NCBI GenBank assembly: GCA_026416095.1
Contig: JAOAFV010000021.1
Span: 1 to 64,000 of the forward strand
DNA from: Bacteroidales bacterium
GTDB taxonomy: Bacteria > Bacteroidota > Bacteroidia > Bacteroidales > GWA2-32-17
Length of the DNA stretch: 64,000 bases
Direction: 5' to 3'
Below, one piece after another: positions 45,574-55,165 of the stretch (position 1 is the first letter of the stretch; each line of letters opens with the position of its first letter). The position numbers and the translations under genes are program-made. The notes below the pieces were generated by a model, which was not told the origin of the DNA, searched no databases, and was given only the letters and a program-made list of their open reading frames with translations.

Positions 45574-48500
45574 TTATTTTTCTTTTAATAAGTGAAAATA
45601 ACCTTCGTAATTATGAATTTTATTTTTCCTATCTTTTGCTTTTATTACTATATAATATACGCCATCAGAGGCTTCGATACCATCAATTTTGCCATCCCAA
45701 CCTTTGTTTATATCGTTCCACTCGTAAATTTTCCTTCCCCAGCGATTATAAATTATTGCATTGAACTCTTTTATAGACTCGCCATGAACAATAAATACAT
45801 CATTTATGCCATCGTTATTTGGAGTAAAAACATTTGGTACTTCAAGCAAAGGTGCTTTACTTACACATAAGTAAGCATAACTTGCCGTATCGGTACAACC
45901 TTCTTTACTAGTAGCTACAAGCACTATCTTATAACATCCTTCTTTATTAATAGTTATTATTGGCATTGCCCCATTATAGGTAGCTACCAAATTTCCATTT
46001 TCATCGTAAATTCGCCACGAAAACTTTTTACCATTTATGCTATTATTAATAATTTGAAATGTATAAGGCACAATAGGATCATCGTTAAATGAAGTTGTAT
46101 CGAATGCCGCAATTACTTTACCCGTATCTGCAATGTATATACTTATGGTATCATGGCATATTGTACCTGGTGCTGCATCGGGGCTCTGCGATTCTCCATG
46201 AACCACCAGAGAATATATACCTGGACATAAATTTTCTCTTACCATAGTATCGGAAGGAGTAAAGCCATCTAGCCAAGAAAAAGTATAGTAATTTGTGTGC
46301 ACATTACCTTGATTATCTATGTAATCTGGAGATAATACAATCTTACCATTACAATTACCACATTTTGCGTGTTCGAGCACTTTATTTGGTTTAAAAGGAT
46401 CGGGTTCTTTCACAATAACAGTAACAATACCACTATAGCAATTCCATTTATTTACAGTGAATAAACTCACAGTATGCTGGTCGCCTGAGTTCCATGAAAC
46501 ATAAATAGTATCGCTATGCAATGGATCTGTTATAACACTGCTTAAAGTACCTCCTGGATATTCCCAATGAAACTCAGTTATTCCATAATCTACATGGTTA
46601 GGTAAAGGCCAAGTATGAGCAATTATCATTGAACTATCATACCGGCATGGTGGCATTGTTGCTGTAAATTGACCAGATGGACGCGGTGCAAAATATAATC
46701 GAAGTGTATCGCTATCTATACAGTAGCCATGATTAACTTCTTGCCATACAAATTCCCTATAAGGCTTAACAGGGTTAAAGACTGAATAACAGGCAGAACA
46801 AATTAAATACAAGCTATCATTAGCAACATGCGATATATACGATCCTGTACTAGCAAAGTACACATTTTGTTGATCAATAGAATACCACGTTCCTGTAGAA
46901 CCTACAACAGATGGTTGAGCATTCATCATATATTGAAGTCCACATACAGTGTCGGTCTTAATATCGCTATTAGTTCCGAAAAGCCCTGGCCAATAATTTC
47001 CGCCAGCATTTGCAACTGGTTGTTTAATAAAATTAACATATAATGGAGGACTTGTATCTCTACAATTACCATTTACTGTAACCCAATGGAAATAATGAGG
47101 TCCATAATACGAATCGCTTCCCTGACCTATTGTTGCTGTTACTTGCGTAGATGCGAATGGTGAAGGCGAAAAAGTTGTATTAGGAACTTCATCATACCAG
47201 TAACCATATCCATTAACAGGTTGTTGAGCATTTAAAAACGAAAACGACGGACCACAAACTAAAGAATCGGCAGGATTATTTAATATAATAGCTGGTTCTA
47301 ATGCAGCAAAATAAATACTCACAGAGTCCATTCCATAACATATGCCATTAAATTCTACCCAATATAATTTTATAGTGTCATTTTCTGAGGGCCATCTTAC
47401 CCATGTACAAGGTGAATCTGCATAAGCTGGATTGTATTGACCAGTTGGAGGAGGACCATCATAAAAAGCAATACCTGTTGGCCCGCTCCAGTGCCCCTGC
47501 AAACCACCACCAGGAGTTGCACATATATATGCAAACTTTCCACATACTTCCTGATCTAAGCCAGCATCAGGCTCTGGAGCTATTAGAAATTCTATCTTTA
47601 CGGTATCTTTATCATTACAAGCAGGCATGTGAGCATTCATTTCGGTCCAAATATAATTATATGTACCATACTGTGAAACATAAGCCATTGTTTGTGGTTG
47701 CGTAGCATTTGCGAATGTTGTGTTGCCAGGCCCATTTAATTGGACCCATATACCAGTAGAGTTATTTAAGCTTGGATGAGCATTTAAAAAAACATGTTTA
47801 CCACAAACAGTTGTATCATGCCCTGCAAAAGCATTTGGTATTTTATGAAAAGTAACAAGCACTGAATCATAATCATTACAGCCGGGGCCAGAACTTACAT
47901 GCCAGTAAAAGTATACAGATACATAATCTGTTGTATCAAAATAATTTTGACTAATTGTTACCTGTGGGTTCCATGGTAAAGGGTCTGTTCCATTATAAAT
48001 TATGGATACCCCTGGTAAGGAGCTTGTCCAATATCCCGTAAGTGCAATGCTCCCAAGAGTATCGGCATGTAAATTAGTAACGTAACCACAAACTGATTGA
48101 TTAGCACCAGCCTCTGCATGAGCAGTTTTAGCAAAATAAACAAGTAATGTATCATAATTTGTACAATATTGACTTTGAGCCATAAAAATAAACGTATCTA
48201 CCACAACATTTTGTGTTAATATTATTGTAGCAGTAACTGTTGTTGAGGTATCAGATGGCCAAAATTGAGCTGTGGGATCGGTAGAGAACCAATGTCCAGG
48301 ATAAGTAGTATTTACATGCAATTGAATTGAATTTCCGCATGTTTGTAGATCAGGTCCAACATCTGGTTCTGGCATTTCATGAAATGTTAAAACAATTGTA
48401 TCTTTTGATATACAACCCATATTATTTTCAGTCCACACAAGGTAATATGAAGTATAACCCGATCCAATGTTGAAAGTTGCATTTGGTAAAGTGTTATTAG

Positions 48501-51186
48501 GAGTAAAATAACCTATTTGAGGAGGTAACAATTGCCAAGAGCCAACTGAACCGTTTACACTAAATTGGGCATTAAGATTGTAACTTGTGCCACAAACATC
48601 AACATGCGATGGTCCTGCCTGGGCTTGTGGTTGAGTAATAAATGTTATTGCTACCGTATCAAGTGTATCGCAAACATGACTGTAATGGTGCCATGCAAAA
48701 TAATATGTACCTTGCTGAGTTACCATAACACTCGAATTTGGTGACCCGGGTAAGTTTATTATTGCATTACCAGGGCCACTTAACAATTGCCATACAGCTG
48801 TAATTCCTGGTGCTGGCTGATTACCCTCAAATTGAGTTATGTAACCACACACAGTTTTATCAGGACCAGCATTAGGATAAATACAGCAATGTGGCACCTG
48901 AGGTATAGTATAAGTTTGTACTAATGAACAACCCTGACTATCATATATTGTAAGAGTATATGTTCCAGAAACTACATTTACAAGATCTTGAGACATTGAT
49001 CCTGTGCTCCACAAGTATGTATAACCTGGCGTACCTCCAAGAGGAGTGATATAAATAGCACCAGTTGCTTCTCCGAGACAAGCAACAGAAACAATACTAT
49101 CTATATAAACTGAAACGTAACTAGCCGGTTGAGAAACATTTACAGTTGCAGTAGTTGTACAACCAATCGCATCGGTTATGGTAACCACGTATGTTCCTGC
49201 AGCCAAAGAATCGGCAGTTTGAGTATTATCACCATTACTCCATTGGTAAGTATATCCAGGGGTACCTCCGCTTGCTATTACTGTTACAGACCCATTAGAA
49301 AAACCATAACAAGATACATTATTAACATTAAATTGATAAGTTATTTGTGGATTTGTGGCAGTAACAGTATATGAATCGACAAGAGAACAACCATTTGCAT
49401 CTGTTACGGTTACATATTGTGTACCAAAACCAAATCCTGTTTGAATATTAAAAGTATCGGTTGTTGTAACCACTACACCATTCGACCATTGATATGTGTA
49501 AGGTGGTCGACCATGCGAAACGGTTACTGTATAAGTTGCAGTATTATCTTCGAAACATTTTTTTCCTGTTAAATTTATGCTCATTTCTGGCAACGAATAT
49601 AACACCTCATGAAAATAACCGCACGTGTCATCCATTCCTTCTAATTCCCATGTTTGATTAAACCAAGTAATTGGTAAATAACCTAAAGGGATACTATAAG
49701 AAAGTAAAGGCCCTATATGTATTGTGCTCCTTGTATTTGCGATATCAATTAATATGCTATCGGGCAATTTACTAAGCAAACTATCTACATTAAAATAATT
49801 TTTTTCTGGAATTGTTTTTAAGTTTATTAATCTTACAAGTTCTTTTAAACTATCTAGCATAATGGGAGGAATACTCTGCGGAATAATCTCAAGTTGGTTA
49901 TTATTACTACTATCATTTGTAATTTTAAAAAATGGTAAGTTTATCCAAAATTCAAAAGCATTTACTTGCAATGTAAATGCAACGCTATCCCACGTATGAT
50001 TTGTAAATTGATTAGATAGTGTATGATAATAATTTATAGTAAATTGAGGATAGCCAAAACATGGGTATTTGAAGTGTAAATCATGACAAGCTTTCCACAC
50101 TATATAATTAGAATAACCAGAATCTACAACTGCATTATTATTTGTAGGGTCGGTAACATAATAAGGTACTGCTACAGGCATGTGAAAATGATTCCATATA
50201 GTAGGATTAAATGTAAAATCTTGTTGTAAAGTATTTGTTATAAGTAAATTCGCCGTTAATAATTGATAAGTAATTGAAATTCCTCCTCCAATGTTTATAG
50301 TACCATTTAATTGATTAATAAAGTCGATCAATGGTTGACCTGAAGAATCGGGTAACCACGTTGCCACTGCCGTTAAAAACTGAATAATATCAAGATTAAA
50401 GTTTGCATATAAACTATCGCCCTGAGCAATTATTTTTTTATGACATTGATTTGTTGTGTCCAGATGATCTGTAGTTGTAACATAGGGTAAAGTTATATAA
50501 CCAGATAACCCTGTGCCAAATAAATCGTTAAATACAATTGGCAATATTGTATCATGACAAAATGTAAACTGTCCATTCTGCATACATGGGTAAGTAATAT
50601 CTCCATTTTGATAGTTTATATTTATTATTGAAATACTATCGTTTGGTACTCCAAGATTTAGAAAGTTATAATTAGTACAACCGCCAAAACAAATGGTAGC
50701 AAAAGCATCTATTCCAAAGCCATATTCTAGATCAAGATTAATTATGCCATCTTGAGGGAATTGAGTTGATAAATTCCATCCTGGTTGTACATAATATTTA
50801 GAATTTATTGTAAGCCAGTCTCCTGGCATAAAAGTATAGGGCATAGGAAATGTAAGATCAATCCTTACAGGATAATCTACATCTACCCAACCATTATGAA
50901 ATCCTTGTACAATAAAAGTACTACTTAATAATAAGTGTGGATTTATAGTAAATAAAGCACCAAATTGTAAACCAAATATATTTTGAATAGAACCAAATGT
51001 AATGGTATCATTATAATTTATGTTAAATAACGGTTGTTGTATATTCAAATAAAAAGGATTACTATTTGGCCCCCACATACTCTGATGATGCGCACTCCAA
51101 GAACAAAAATGACTAACTGTGTAAGTTTGAGAAAATAATAAATTAAAATATAAGCAGCCTAAAACCAAATTCCTCACGCCTTTCAT
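45574..51186 (-). CDS. Giant surface protein with SprB and PKD-like repeats and a CHU_C (T9SS type B) C-terminus
   Basis: An 1870-residue protein. After a signal peptide (to ~20) there is a ~540-residue unique N-terminal region. Three SprB-type repeats follow (~545-800; NVSCYGFSNGSVTVIASGGTPGYTYQWSNG). Then come at least nine ~85-residue PKD/Ig-like repeats, each starting AGPDxxVCG and ending with a cysteine-bearing DTVxVxF strand. The last ~90 residues (VPNVFTPNNDGINDVF, IYNRWGRKIYEW, GWDGK, ASDGVYYIVIKAKD) form a gliding-motility-type CHU_C domain, the T9SS type B signal. It is expected on the cell surface, in adhesion or gliding-like motility. Confidence 0.93.
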   Translation of the reverse strand: MKGVRNLVLGCLYFNLLFSQTYTVSHFCSWSAHHQSMWGPNSNPFYLNIQQPLFNINYNDTITFGSIQNIFGLQFGALFTINPHLLLSSTFIVQGFHNGWVDVDYPVRIDLTFPMPYTFMPGDWLTINSKYYVQPGWNLSTQFPQDGIINLDLEYGFGIDAFATICFGGCTNYNFLNLGVPNDSISIININYQNGDITYPCMQNGQFTFCHDTILPIVFNDLFGTGLSGYITLPYVTTTDHLDTTNQCHKKIIAQGDSLYANFNLDIIQFLTAVATWLPDSSGQPLIDFINQLNGTINIGGGISITYQLLTANLLITNTLQQDFTFNPTIWNHFHMPVAVPYYVTDPTNNNAVVDSGYSNYIVWKACHDLHFKYPCFGYPQFTINYYHTLSNQFTNHTWDSVAFTLQVNAFEFWINLPFFKITNDSSNNNQLEIIPQSIPPIMLDSLKELVRLINLKTIPEKNYFNVDSLLSKLPDSILIDIANTRSTIHIGPLLSYSIPLGYLPITWFNQTWELEGMDDTCGYFHEVLYSLPEMSINLTGKKCFEDNTATYTVTVSHGRPPYTYQWSNGVVVTTTDTFNIQTGFGFGTQYVTVTDANGCSLVDSYTVTATNPQITYQFNVNNVSCYGFSNGSVTVIASGGTPGYTYQWSNGDNTQTADSLAAGTYVVTITDAIGCTTTATVNVSQPASYVSVYIDSIVSVACLGEATGAIYITPLGGTPGYTYLWSTGSMSQDLVNVVSGTYTLTIYDSQGCSLVQTYTIPQVPHCCIYPNAGPDKTVCGYITQFEGNQPAPGITAVWQLLSGPGNAIINLPGSPNSSVMVTQQGTYYFAWHHYSHVCDTLDTVAITFITQPQAQAGPSHVDVCGTSYNLNAQFSVNGSVGSWQLLPPQIGYFTPNNTLPNATFNIGSGYTSYYLVWTENNMGCISKDTIVLTFHEMPEPDVGPDLQTCGNSIQLHVNTTYPGHWFSTDPTAQFWPSDTSTTVTATIILTQNVVVDTFIFMAQSQYCTNYDTLLVYFAKTAHAEAGANQSVCGYVTNLHADTLGSIALTGYWTSSLPGVSIIYNGTDPLPWNPQVTISQNYFDTTDYVSVYFYWHVSSGPGCNDYDSVLVTFHKIPNAFAGHDTTVCGKHVFLNAHPSLNNSTGIWVQLNGPGNTTFANATQPQTMAYVSQYGTYNYIWTEMNAHMPACNDKDTVKIEFLIAPEPDAGLDQEVCGKFAYICATPGGGLQGHWSGPTGIAFYDGPPPTGQYNPAYADSPCTWVRWPSENDTIKLYWVEFNGICYGMDSVSIYFAALEPAIILNNPADSLVCGPSFSFLNAQQPVNGYGYWYDEVPNTTFSPSPFASTQVTATIGQGSDSYYGPHYFHWVTVNGNCRDTSPPLYVNFIKQPVANAGGNYWPGLFGTNSDIKTDTVCGLQYMMNAQPSVVGSTGTWYSIDQQNVYFASTGSYISHVANDSLYLICSACYSVFNPVKPYREFVWQEVNHGYCIDSDTLRLYFAPRPSGQFTATMPPCRYDSSMIIAHTWPLPNHVDYGITEFHWEYPGGTLSSVITDPLHSDTIYVSWNSGDQHTVSLFTVNKWNCYSGIVTVIVKEPDPFKPNKVLEHAKCGNCNGKIVLSPDYIDNQGNVHTNYYTFSWLDGFTPSDTMVRENLCPGIYSLVVHGESQSPDAAPGTICHDTISIYIADTGKVIAAFDTTSFNDDPIVPYTFQIINNSINGKKFSWRIYDENGNLVATYNGAMPIITINKEGCYKIVLVATSKEGCTDTASYAYLCVSKAPLLEVPNVFTPNNDGINDVFIVHGESIKEFNAIIYNRWGRKIYEWNDINKGWDGKIDGIEASDGVYYIVIKAKDRKNKIHNYEGYFHLLKEK

Positions 51187-51565
51187 TAAAAAACTTTTTT
51201 ACAAATATATAAATTTGTTATAAGATAAGACATAAATTCTATAAAAAAGTTGCCTGGATTTAAACATTTGTTTTAATGAAAATAAAAAATTCTTTTTTAG
51301 CTTATTTTTCTTATCTAAATTTTATATTTTTTATTAAAATTATTAGCAGATTTAAAATTGCCAAATTCGAAAACCAGGAATCATTAAAATAGCATATTAA
51401 CAAATATTACAGTAATTTATTTTAAAAGCTTTTTTGCCGATACACTCTTTAATTAAAAAAATAAAAACAACAAAAACTTTTACTCACTTTTAACCCTTAT
51501 GAATGTAAGCTAAAACACCAAAAAGAAGTTAAATAACGAACAATTTTTTTTGAAGTAAATAATTC
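51187..51565. other. Intergenic stretch: promoter of the giant gene, otherwise empty
   Basis: Apart from the -7 element at 51202-51209 I see no gene. A 38-codon plus-strand frame (51276-51392) lacks support. The DNA is low-complexity and AT-rich, and no terminator hairpin for the ribosomal operon could be recognised. Confidence 0.5.
51202..51209 (-). promoter_or_regulatory. -7 promoter element for the giant CHU_C gene
   Basis: The minus strand reads TATATTTG, an exact TAnnTTTG match, about 16 bases upstream of the start codon. Confidence 0.55.
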
Positions 51566-52396
51566 CTATAAAACAACAGAACATCTGTAAAATTTAATTA
51601 CTTTTAAATCTTTATCATTACTTTCCAAATATTGTCTAACAGTAATTTTATTGTCCATAATAAATTGTTGATTCAAGAGAGTAGCTTCAGTGTAAAATTT
51701 ATTTAATTTACCTTCAGCAATTTTATCAATCATATTGTCGGGTTTTCCCTCTTTTCTAGCTTGCTCTTTTGCAATTTCTAGTTCTTTATTAATAATATCT
51801 TGTGGTACATCATCCTTATCAATCGACACAGGGTTCATAGCAGTTATTTGCATTGCTATGTTTTTACCAATTTGATCGTTGATAGGGGCTTTATTAAAAC
51901 CAACAATTGCTCCTATCTTATTACCAAAATGTGTATAGTAAGCGACATATTCAGCATTTAAAAAACGATAATAAACAACATCTATTTTTTCGCCAATTGC
52001 AGCAACTTTGTCGTTAATCAAATCTGCTATGGTTAAATTATTAACCTTTAACTCTTTTAATTGCTCAATACTTTCTGGTTTATTTTCAAGAACTGTTTTA
52101 GCAATGATATCGGCAAGAGTGATAAAAGATTCGTTTTTAGCAACAAAATCTGTTTCACAACCAAGAGCTAGCAAAATGCCAAATTTATTATCTGGTGTAA
52201 CAAGGGCTACAACACGGCCTTCGTTAGTTACCCGATCGGCTCTTTTCATTGCTACAGCCTGACCTTTTTTTCTTATTATCTCTATGGCTTTATCTATATC
52301 GCCATTCGCTTCAATAAGAGCATTTTTGCAATCCATTAAACCCGCACCTGTTAATGTTCTCAATTTTGTAATTTCAGCTGATGTAATTTGTGCCAT
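51566..52396 (-). CDS. tsf: Translation elongation factor Ts
   Basis: About 276 residues. The N-terminal UBA-like domain and the EF-Tu contact motif are clear (MAQITSAEITKLRTLTGAGLMDCKNAL, GDIDKAIEIIRKKG). GCETDFVAKNESF and IAMQITAMNPVSI belong to the core dimerisation domain. It exchanges GDP on EF-Tu. The start MAQITSA is the family-typical one, two codons into the frame. It is the last gene of the rplM-rpsI-rpsB-tsf operon. Confidence 0.96.
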   Translation of the reverse strand: MAQITSAEITKLRTLTGAGLMDCKNALIEANGDIDKAIEIIRKKGQAVAMKRADRVTNEGRVVALVTPDNKFGILLALGCETDFVAKNESFITLADIIAKTVLENKPESIEQLKELKVNNLTIADLINDKVAAIGEKIDVVYYRFLNAEYVAYYTHFGNKIGAIVGFNKAPINDQIGKNIAMQITAMNPVSIDKDDVPQDIINKELEIAKEQARKEGKPDNMIDKIAEGKLNKFYTEATLLNQQFIMDNKITVRQYLESNDKDLKVIKFYRCSVVL

Positions 52397-52448
52397 AAAC
52401 ATTTAAATTTTAAAATTATAACTTACTATCTAAAACATAAAGAAAACT

Positions 52449-53258
52449 TCATGCTTCAGGATTCTTTTTTCTATGTCTTATCTCTTCTTTTTTTCTAACA
52501 AAACGAATTCTAGATCTTTCTTTCGAGTCTTTAATTTCTTGTTGTACTTGTGTTTCTGCCTTTTTTTCACCTTCTCTTTCTTCCAAACCTTCTTTAACTG
52601 CTTCTGCTATAGTATTTATAATTAATGCAATACTATTAGAAGCATCATCATTGGCTGGAATTGGAAAATCAACAAGATTTGGATTACAGTTAGTATCTAC
52701 AATAGCTATAATAGGAATTCCTAAACGACGAGCTTCTTTTACAGCAATATTTTCTTTTCCAATGTCAACAATAAATAAAGCTGCAGGTAATCTGGTTAAA
52801 TCGGCAATACTACCAAGATTTTTTTCAAGTTTTGCTCTTTGTCGTTCTATTTGTAAGCGTTCTCGTTTAGATAATTTATCGACAGTACCATCAAGTAACA
52901 TTTTATCGATTTGCTCCATTTTTTTTACTGCTTTTCTTATTGTAGGAAAATTAGTTAACAAGCCACCTGGCCAACGTTCTATAACATAAGGCATTTTTAA
53001 TGGCTTAATTTTTTCTTCTATAATTTCTTTTGCTTGTTTTTTTGTAGCAACAAATAATATTTTTTTTCCCGATTTTGCAATTTGTTTTACAGCATTACAA
53101 GCTTCTTCAAGTTTTGCTCTTGTCTTGTATAAATCAATAATGTGAATCCCATTTTTCTCCATAAAAATATAAGGAGCCATTGCGGGATTCCATTTTCTAC
53201 GCAAGTGTCCAAAGTGCACACCTGCTTCTAACATTTGTTCAAATGTCGGTACATTCAT
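52449..53258 (-). CDS. rpsB: Ribosomal protein uS2
   Basis: About 269 residues with the uS2 signature: EAGVHFGHLRRKWNPAMAPYIFMEKNGIHIIDL and a middle block RLPAALFIVDIGKENIAVKEARRLGIPIIAIVDTNCNP. A Lys/Arg/Glu-rich tail extends the C-terminus. The start MNVPTFEQ is chosen because the in-frame ATG further upstream lies inside a strong hairpin. Followed by tsf. Confidence 0.96.
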   Translation of the reverse strand: MNVPTFEQMLEAGVHFGHLRRKWNPAMAPYIFMEKNGIHIIDLYKTRAKLEEACNAVKQIAKSGKKILFVATKKQAKEIIEEKIKPLKMPYVIERWPGGLLTNFPTIRKAVKKMEQIDKMLLDGTVDKLSKRERLQIERQRAKLEKNLGSIADLTRLPAALFIVDIGKENIAVKEARRLGIPIIAIVDTNCNPNLVDFPIPANDDASNSIALIINTIAEAVKEGLEEREGEKKAETQVQQEIKDSKERSRIRFVRKKEEIRHRKKNPEA

Positions 53259-53274
53259 AATCATTATTTTTAAC

Positions 53275-53318
53275 AACTATCAGGTAGTTCTTTTTTAACA
53301 AAAGAAGTCCTGATAGTT
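53275..53318 (-). promoter_or_regulatory. Long hairpin between rpsI and rpsB
   Basis: The arms AACTATCAGG (53275-53284) and CCTGATAGTT (53309-53318) form a perfect 10-bp stem. Inside it, TTCTTTT pairs with AAAAGAA after a small internal loop. It lies 16 bases upstream of the rpsB start and has no U-tract after it. It looks more like an RNA regulatory or processing element in the rpsB leader than a simple terminator. Confidence 0.6.
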
Positions 53319-53332
53319 TAATTATACACAAT

Positions 53333-53719
53333 TTAACGTTTAGTAAACTGGAAGCGACGACGTGCTTTCTTTCTTCCAGGTTTTTTTCTTTCTACTTGTC
53401 GTGGGTCTCTCTTAAGAAGCCCTGCACTCTTTAGAACAGTTCTATACTCTTCATTAATTTCAACTAATGCACGCGCAATTGAATGTCTAATAGCCTCGGC
53501 TTGGCCATTTGGCCCTCCACCATGTACATTTATTTTAATATCATATTTTCCTTCTAAATTAAGTAATTTTAATGGCTGTTCAACCTTTGTATAAAAATAA
53601 TCGTTAACAAAATACTCCTTATATGGTTTACCATTTATTATTATATTACCTTTTCCTGGTTTTACAAATGCCCTCGAAACTGCACATTTTCTTCTTCCAA
53701 CAGTATGTATTACTTCCAT
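53333..53719 (-). CDS. rpsI: Ribosomal protein uS9
   Basis: A 128-residue protein. The uS9 signature is clear: VGRRKCAVSRAFVKPGKG, GGPNGQAEAIRHSIARALVE and the basic C-terminus KKPGRKKARRRFQFTKR, which reaches the P-site tRNA. It starts 3 bases after rplM. Confidence 0.98.
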   Translation of the reverse strand: MEVIHTVGRRKCAVSRAFVKPGKGNIIINGKPYKEYFVNDYFYTKVEQPLKLLNLEGKYDIKINVHGGGPNGQAEAIRHSIARALVEINEEYRTVLKSAGLLKRDPRQVERKKPGRKKARRRFQFTKR

Positions 53720-53722
53720 ATA

Positions 53723-54181
53723 CTATTTCTTTATATCCTCAAAAGTTATTATTTCAGGCTTTTGAGCTTTATGTGGATGATTTTCACCCACATATACTTT
53801 TAAATGAGTAAACATTTTTCTTCCAAGTCGATTTTTAGGTAACATACATTTTACAGCATGTTCTATTATTTTTTTGGGATTTTTTTGGAGTAATATTGAT
53901 GGAGTAGTAAAACGTTGCCCTCCTGGATATCCTGTGTATTTTACATATTTTTTTTCAGTCATTTTCTTACCTGTAAAAACAACCTTCTCACAGTTAATAA
54001 CTATTACATTATCACCACAATCAACATTTGGTGTAAAATTTGGCTTATTTTTACCTCTTAAAATAAATGCAATTCTCGAAGCTAATCTTCCAACAGGAAT
54101 ACCTGTTGCATCAATTAAATACCATCTTTTTTCAACTTTCTCTTTTGGTAAAAAACTAGTCTTATAACTTAATGTATCCAC
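53723..54181 (-). CDS. rplM: Ribosomal protein uL13
   Basis: A 152-residue protein with the uL13 features RWYLIDATGIPVGRLASRIA, LRGKNKPNFTPNVDCGDNVIVIN and MLPKNRLGRKMFTHLKVYVG. First gene of the ribosomal operon, preceded by an exact -7 promoter element. Confidence 0.98.
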   Translation of the reverse strand: MDTLSYKTSFLPKEKVEKRWYLIDATGIPVGRLASRIAFILRGKNKPNFTPNVDCGDNVIVINCEKVVFTGKKMTEKKYVKYTGYPGGQRFTTPSILLQKNPKKIIEHAVKCMLPKNRLGRKMFTHLKVYVGENHPHKAQKPEIITFEDIKK

Positions 54182-54201
54182 TTACCATTAAATTTAGATC
54201 G

Positions 54202-54209
54202 CAAATATA
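54202..54209 (-). promoter_or_regulatory. -7 promoter element for the rplM-rpsI-rpsB-tsf operon
   Basis: The minus strand reads TATATTTG, an exact TAnnTTTG match, about 20 bases before the rplM start. Confidence 0.6.
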
Positions 54210-54383
54210 CAAAATAATAATTTAGTAAAAAAATTTTTTTATTTTTTTGTTAGACGAATTAAAAAGGAAAATAATATATTTAACATCATTTTTCTCCTTA
54301 TAACCAAATTTATTTAGTCATTGAATTAAATAAAAAAGCAAAATTTTCCACTAAATTAACTTTTTTAAAACTATTTTTATATT

Positions 54384-55094
54384 TTATAGGCCGAAAAAAA
54401 CCATGCCAGCCCCACATAACAAAATAGTGGCTCCAATTATAAGATTGTTATAACGAATGTATTTATTTATAAACTTTAAGTTTAGGCCTTTATAGATTGC
54501 AAATACTAAGATCATCATTGTTAATATAGTTATGAGTGCAAATAATGATGTTACAAAAATTAATAAAAATATATTATTATTAGCAGCCGGATACATAACT
54601 AACGGTATTAATGGTTCACAAGGCCCAAAAATAAAAATTATAAAAAAAATCCACGCTGTTAATTTACTTTTCTCTTCATCATGAAAATGAATATGTTCTT
54701 TATTGTGAACATGTTCGTGTTCATGAAAAGTACCATCATTATGGAAATGTGAATGTTTATGTGGTTTATTTTTTACTGCACTTATTATTCCATATATAAA
54801 ATATATAAAACCGAAGCTAAAAAATAAAACCGATACAATGCTACCGCGTACTTCTTCCCATATATTTATTTTATTAATAGAAATACCTAATACAATTCCC
54901 ACAACACCAATAATTACTGAACTTGTAATATGCCCCAGTCCAGCAAAAAAAGTAAACCATAGTGCCTTTTTTAAATTCCATTTCTTTAACTTTGCAAAAA
55001 CACCAATAGGTACATAATGATCTGGTCCAGTTATAGTATGAATAAAAGCAATAAAACAAGTACTTAAAATCACAATAGATTCATTTGTATTCAT
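54384..55094 (-). CDS. NicO-type nickel/cobalt permease with a His-rich loop
   Basis: A 236-residue membrane protein with about six helices. The first carries FIHTITGPDHYVPIG, a form of the histidine/aspartate metal motif of nickel/cobalt transporters. A cytosol-facing or loop segment at ~115-145 is packed with histidines (HKHSHFHNDGTFHEHEHVHNKEHIHFH). A second conserved patch is FGPCEPLIPLVMYPA. With nikR, a TonB receptor and hyp genes upstream, it should bring nickel across the inner membrane for hydrogenase assembly. The family name (NicO/UreH-like) is by motif; the metal is inferred from context. Confidence 0.85.
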   Translation of the reverse strand: MNTNESIVILSTCFIAFIHTITGPDHYVPIGVFAKLKKWNLKKALWFTFFAGLGHITSSVIIGVVGIVLGISINKINIWEEVRGSIVSVLFFSFGFIYFIYGIISAVKNKPHKHSHFHNDGTFHEHEHVHNKEHIHFHDEEKSKLTAWIFFIIFIFGPCEPLIPLVMYPAANNNIFLLIFVTSLFALITILTMMILVFAIYKGLNLKFINKYIRYNNLIIGATILLCGAGMVFFGL

Positions 55095-55165
55095 ACGTTA
55101 TGGTATAAATAAAATTGCAACATACAAAATTTAATAATAAAAAAAACTTATATATTTTTATACAT

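Noticed and set aside
47000-49500. CRISPR-like or short tandem repeats in the giant gene
   Set aside because: The periodicity is ~250 bp at the protein level (PKD/Ig-like and SprB domains) with diverged DNA, not short identical repeats with spacers.
51276-51392. 38-codon plus-strand frame (MKIKNSFLAYFSYLNF...)
   Set aside because: No exact promoter element, low-complexity AT-rich sequence and no recognisable family; it may be chance.
54874-55059. 61-codon Cys/Tyr/Trp-rich frame on the minus strand
   Set aside because: A frame-shifted shadow of the NicO permease gene; the unusual composition comes from the overlapping membrane-protein codons.
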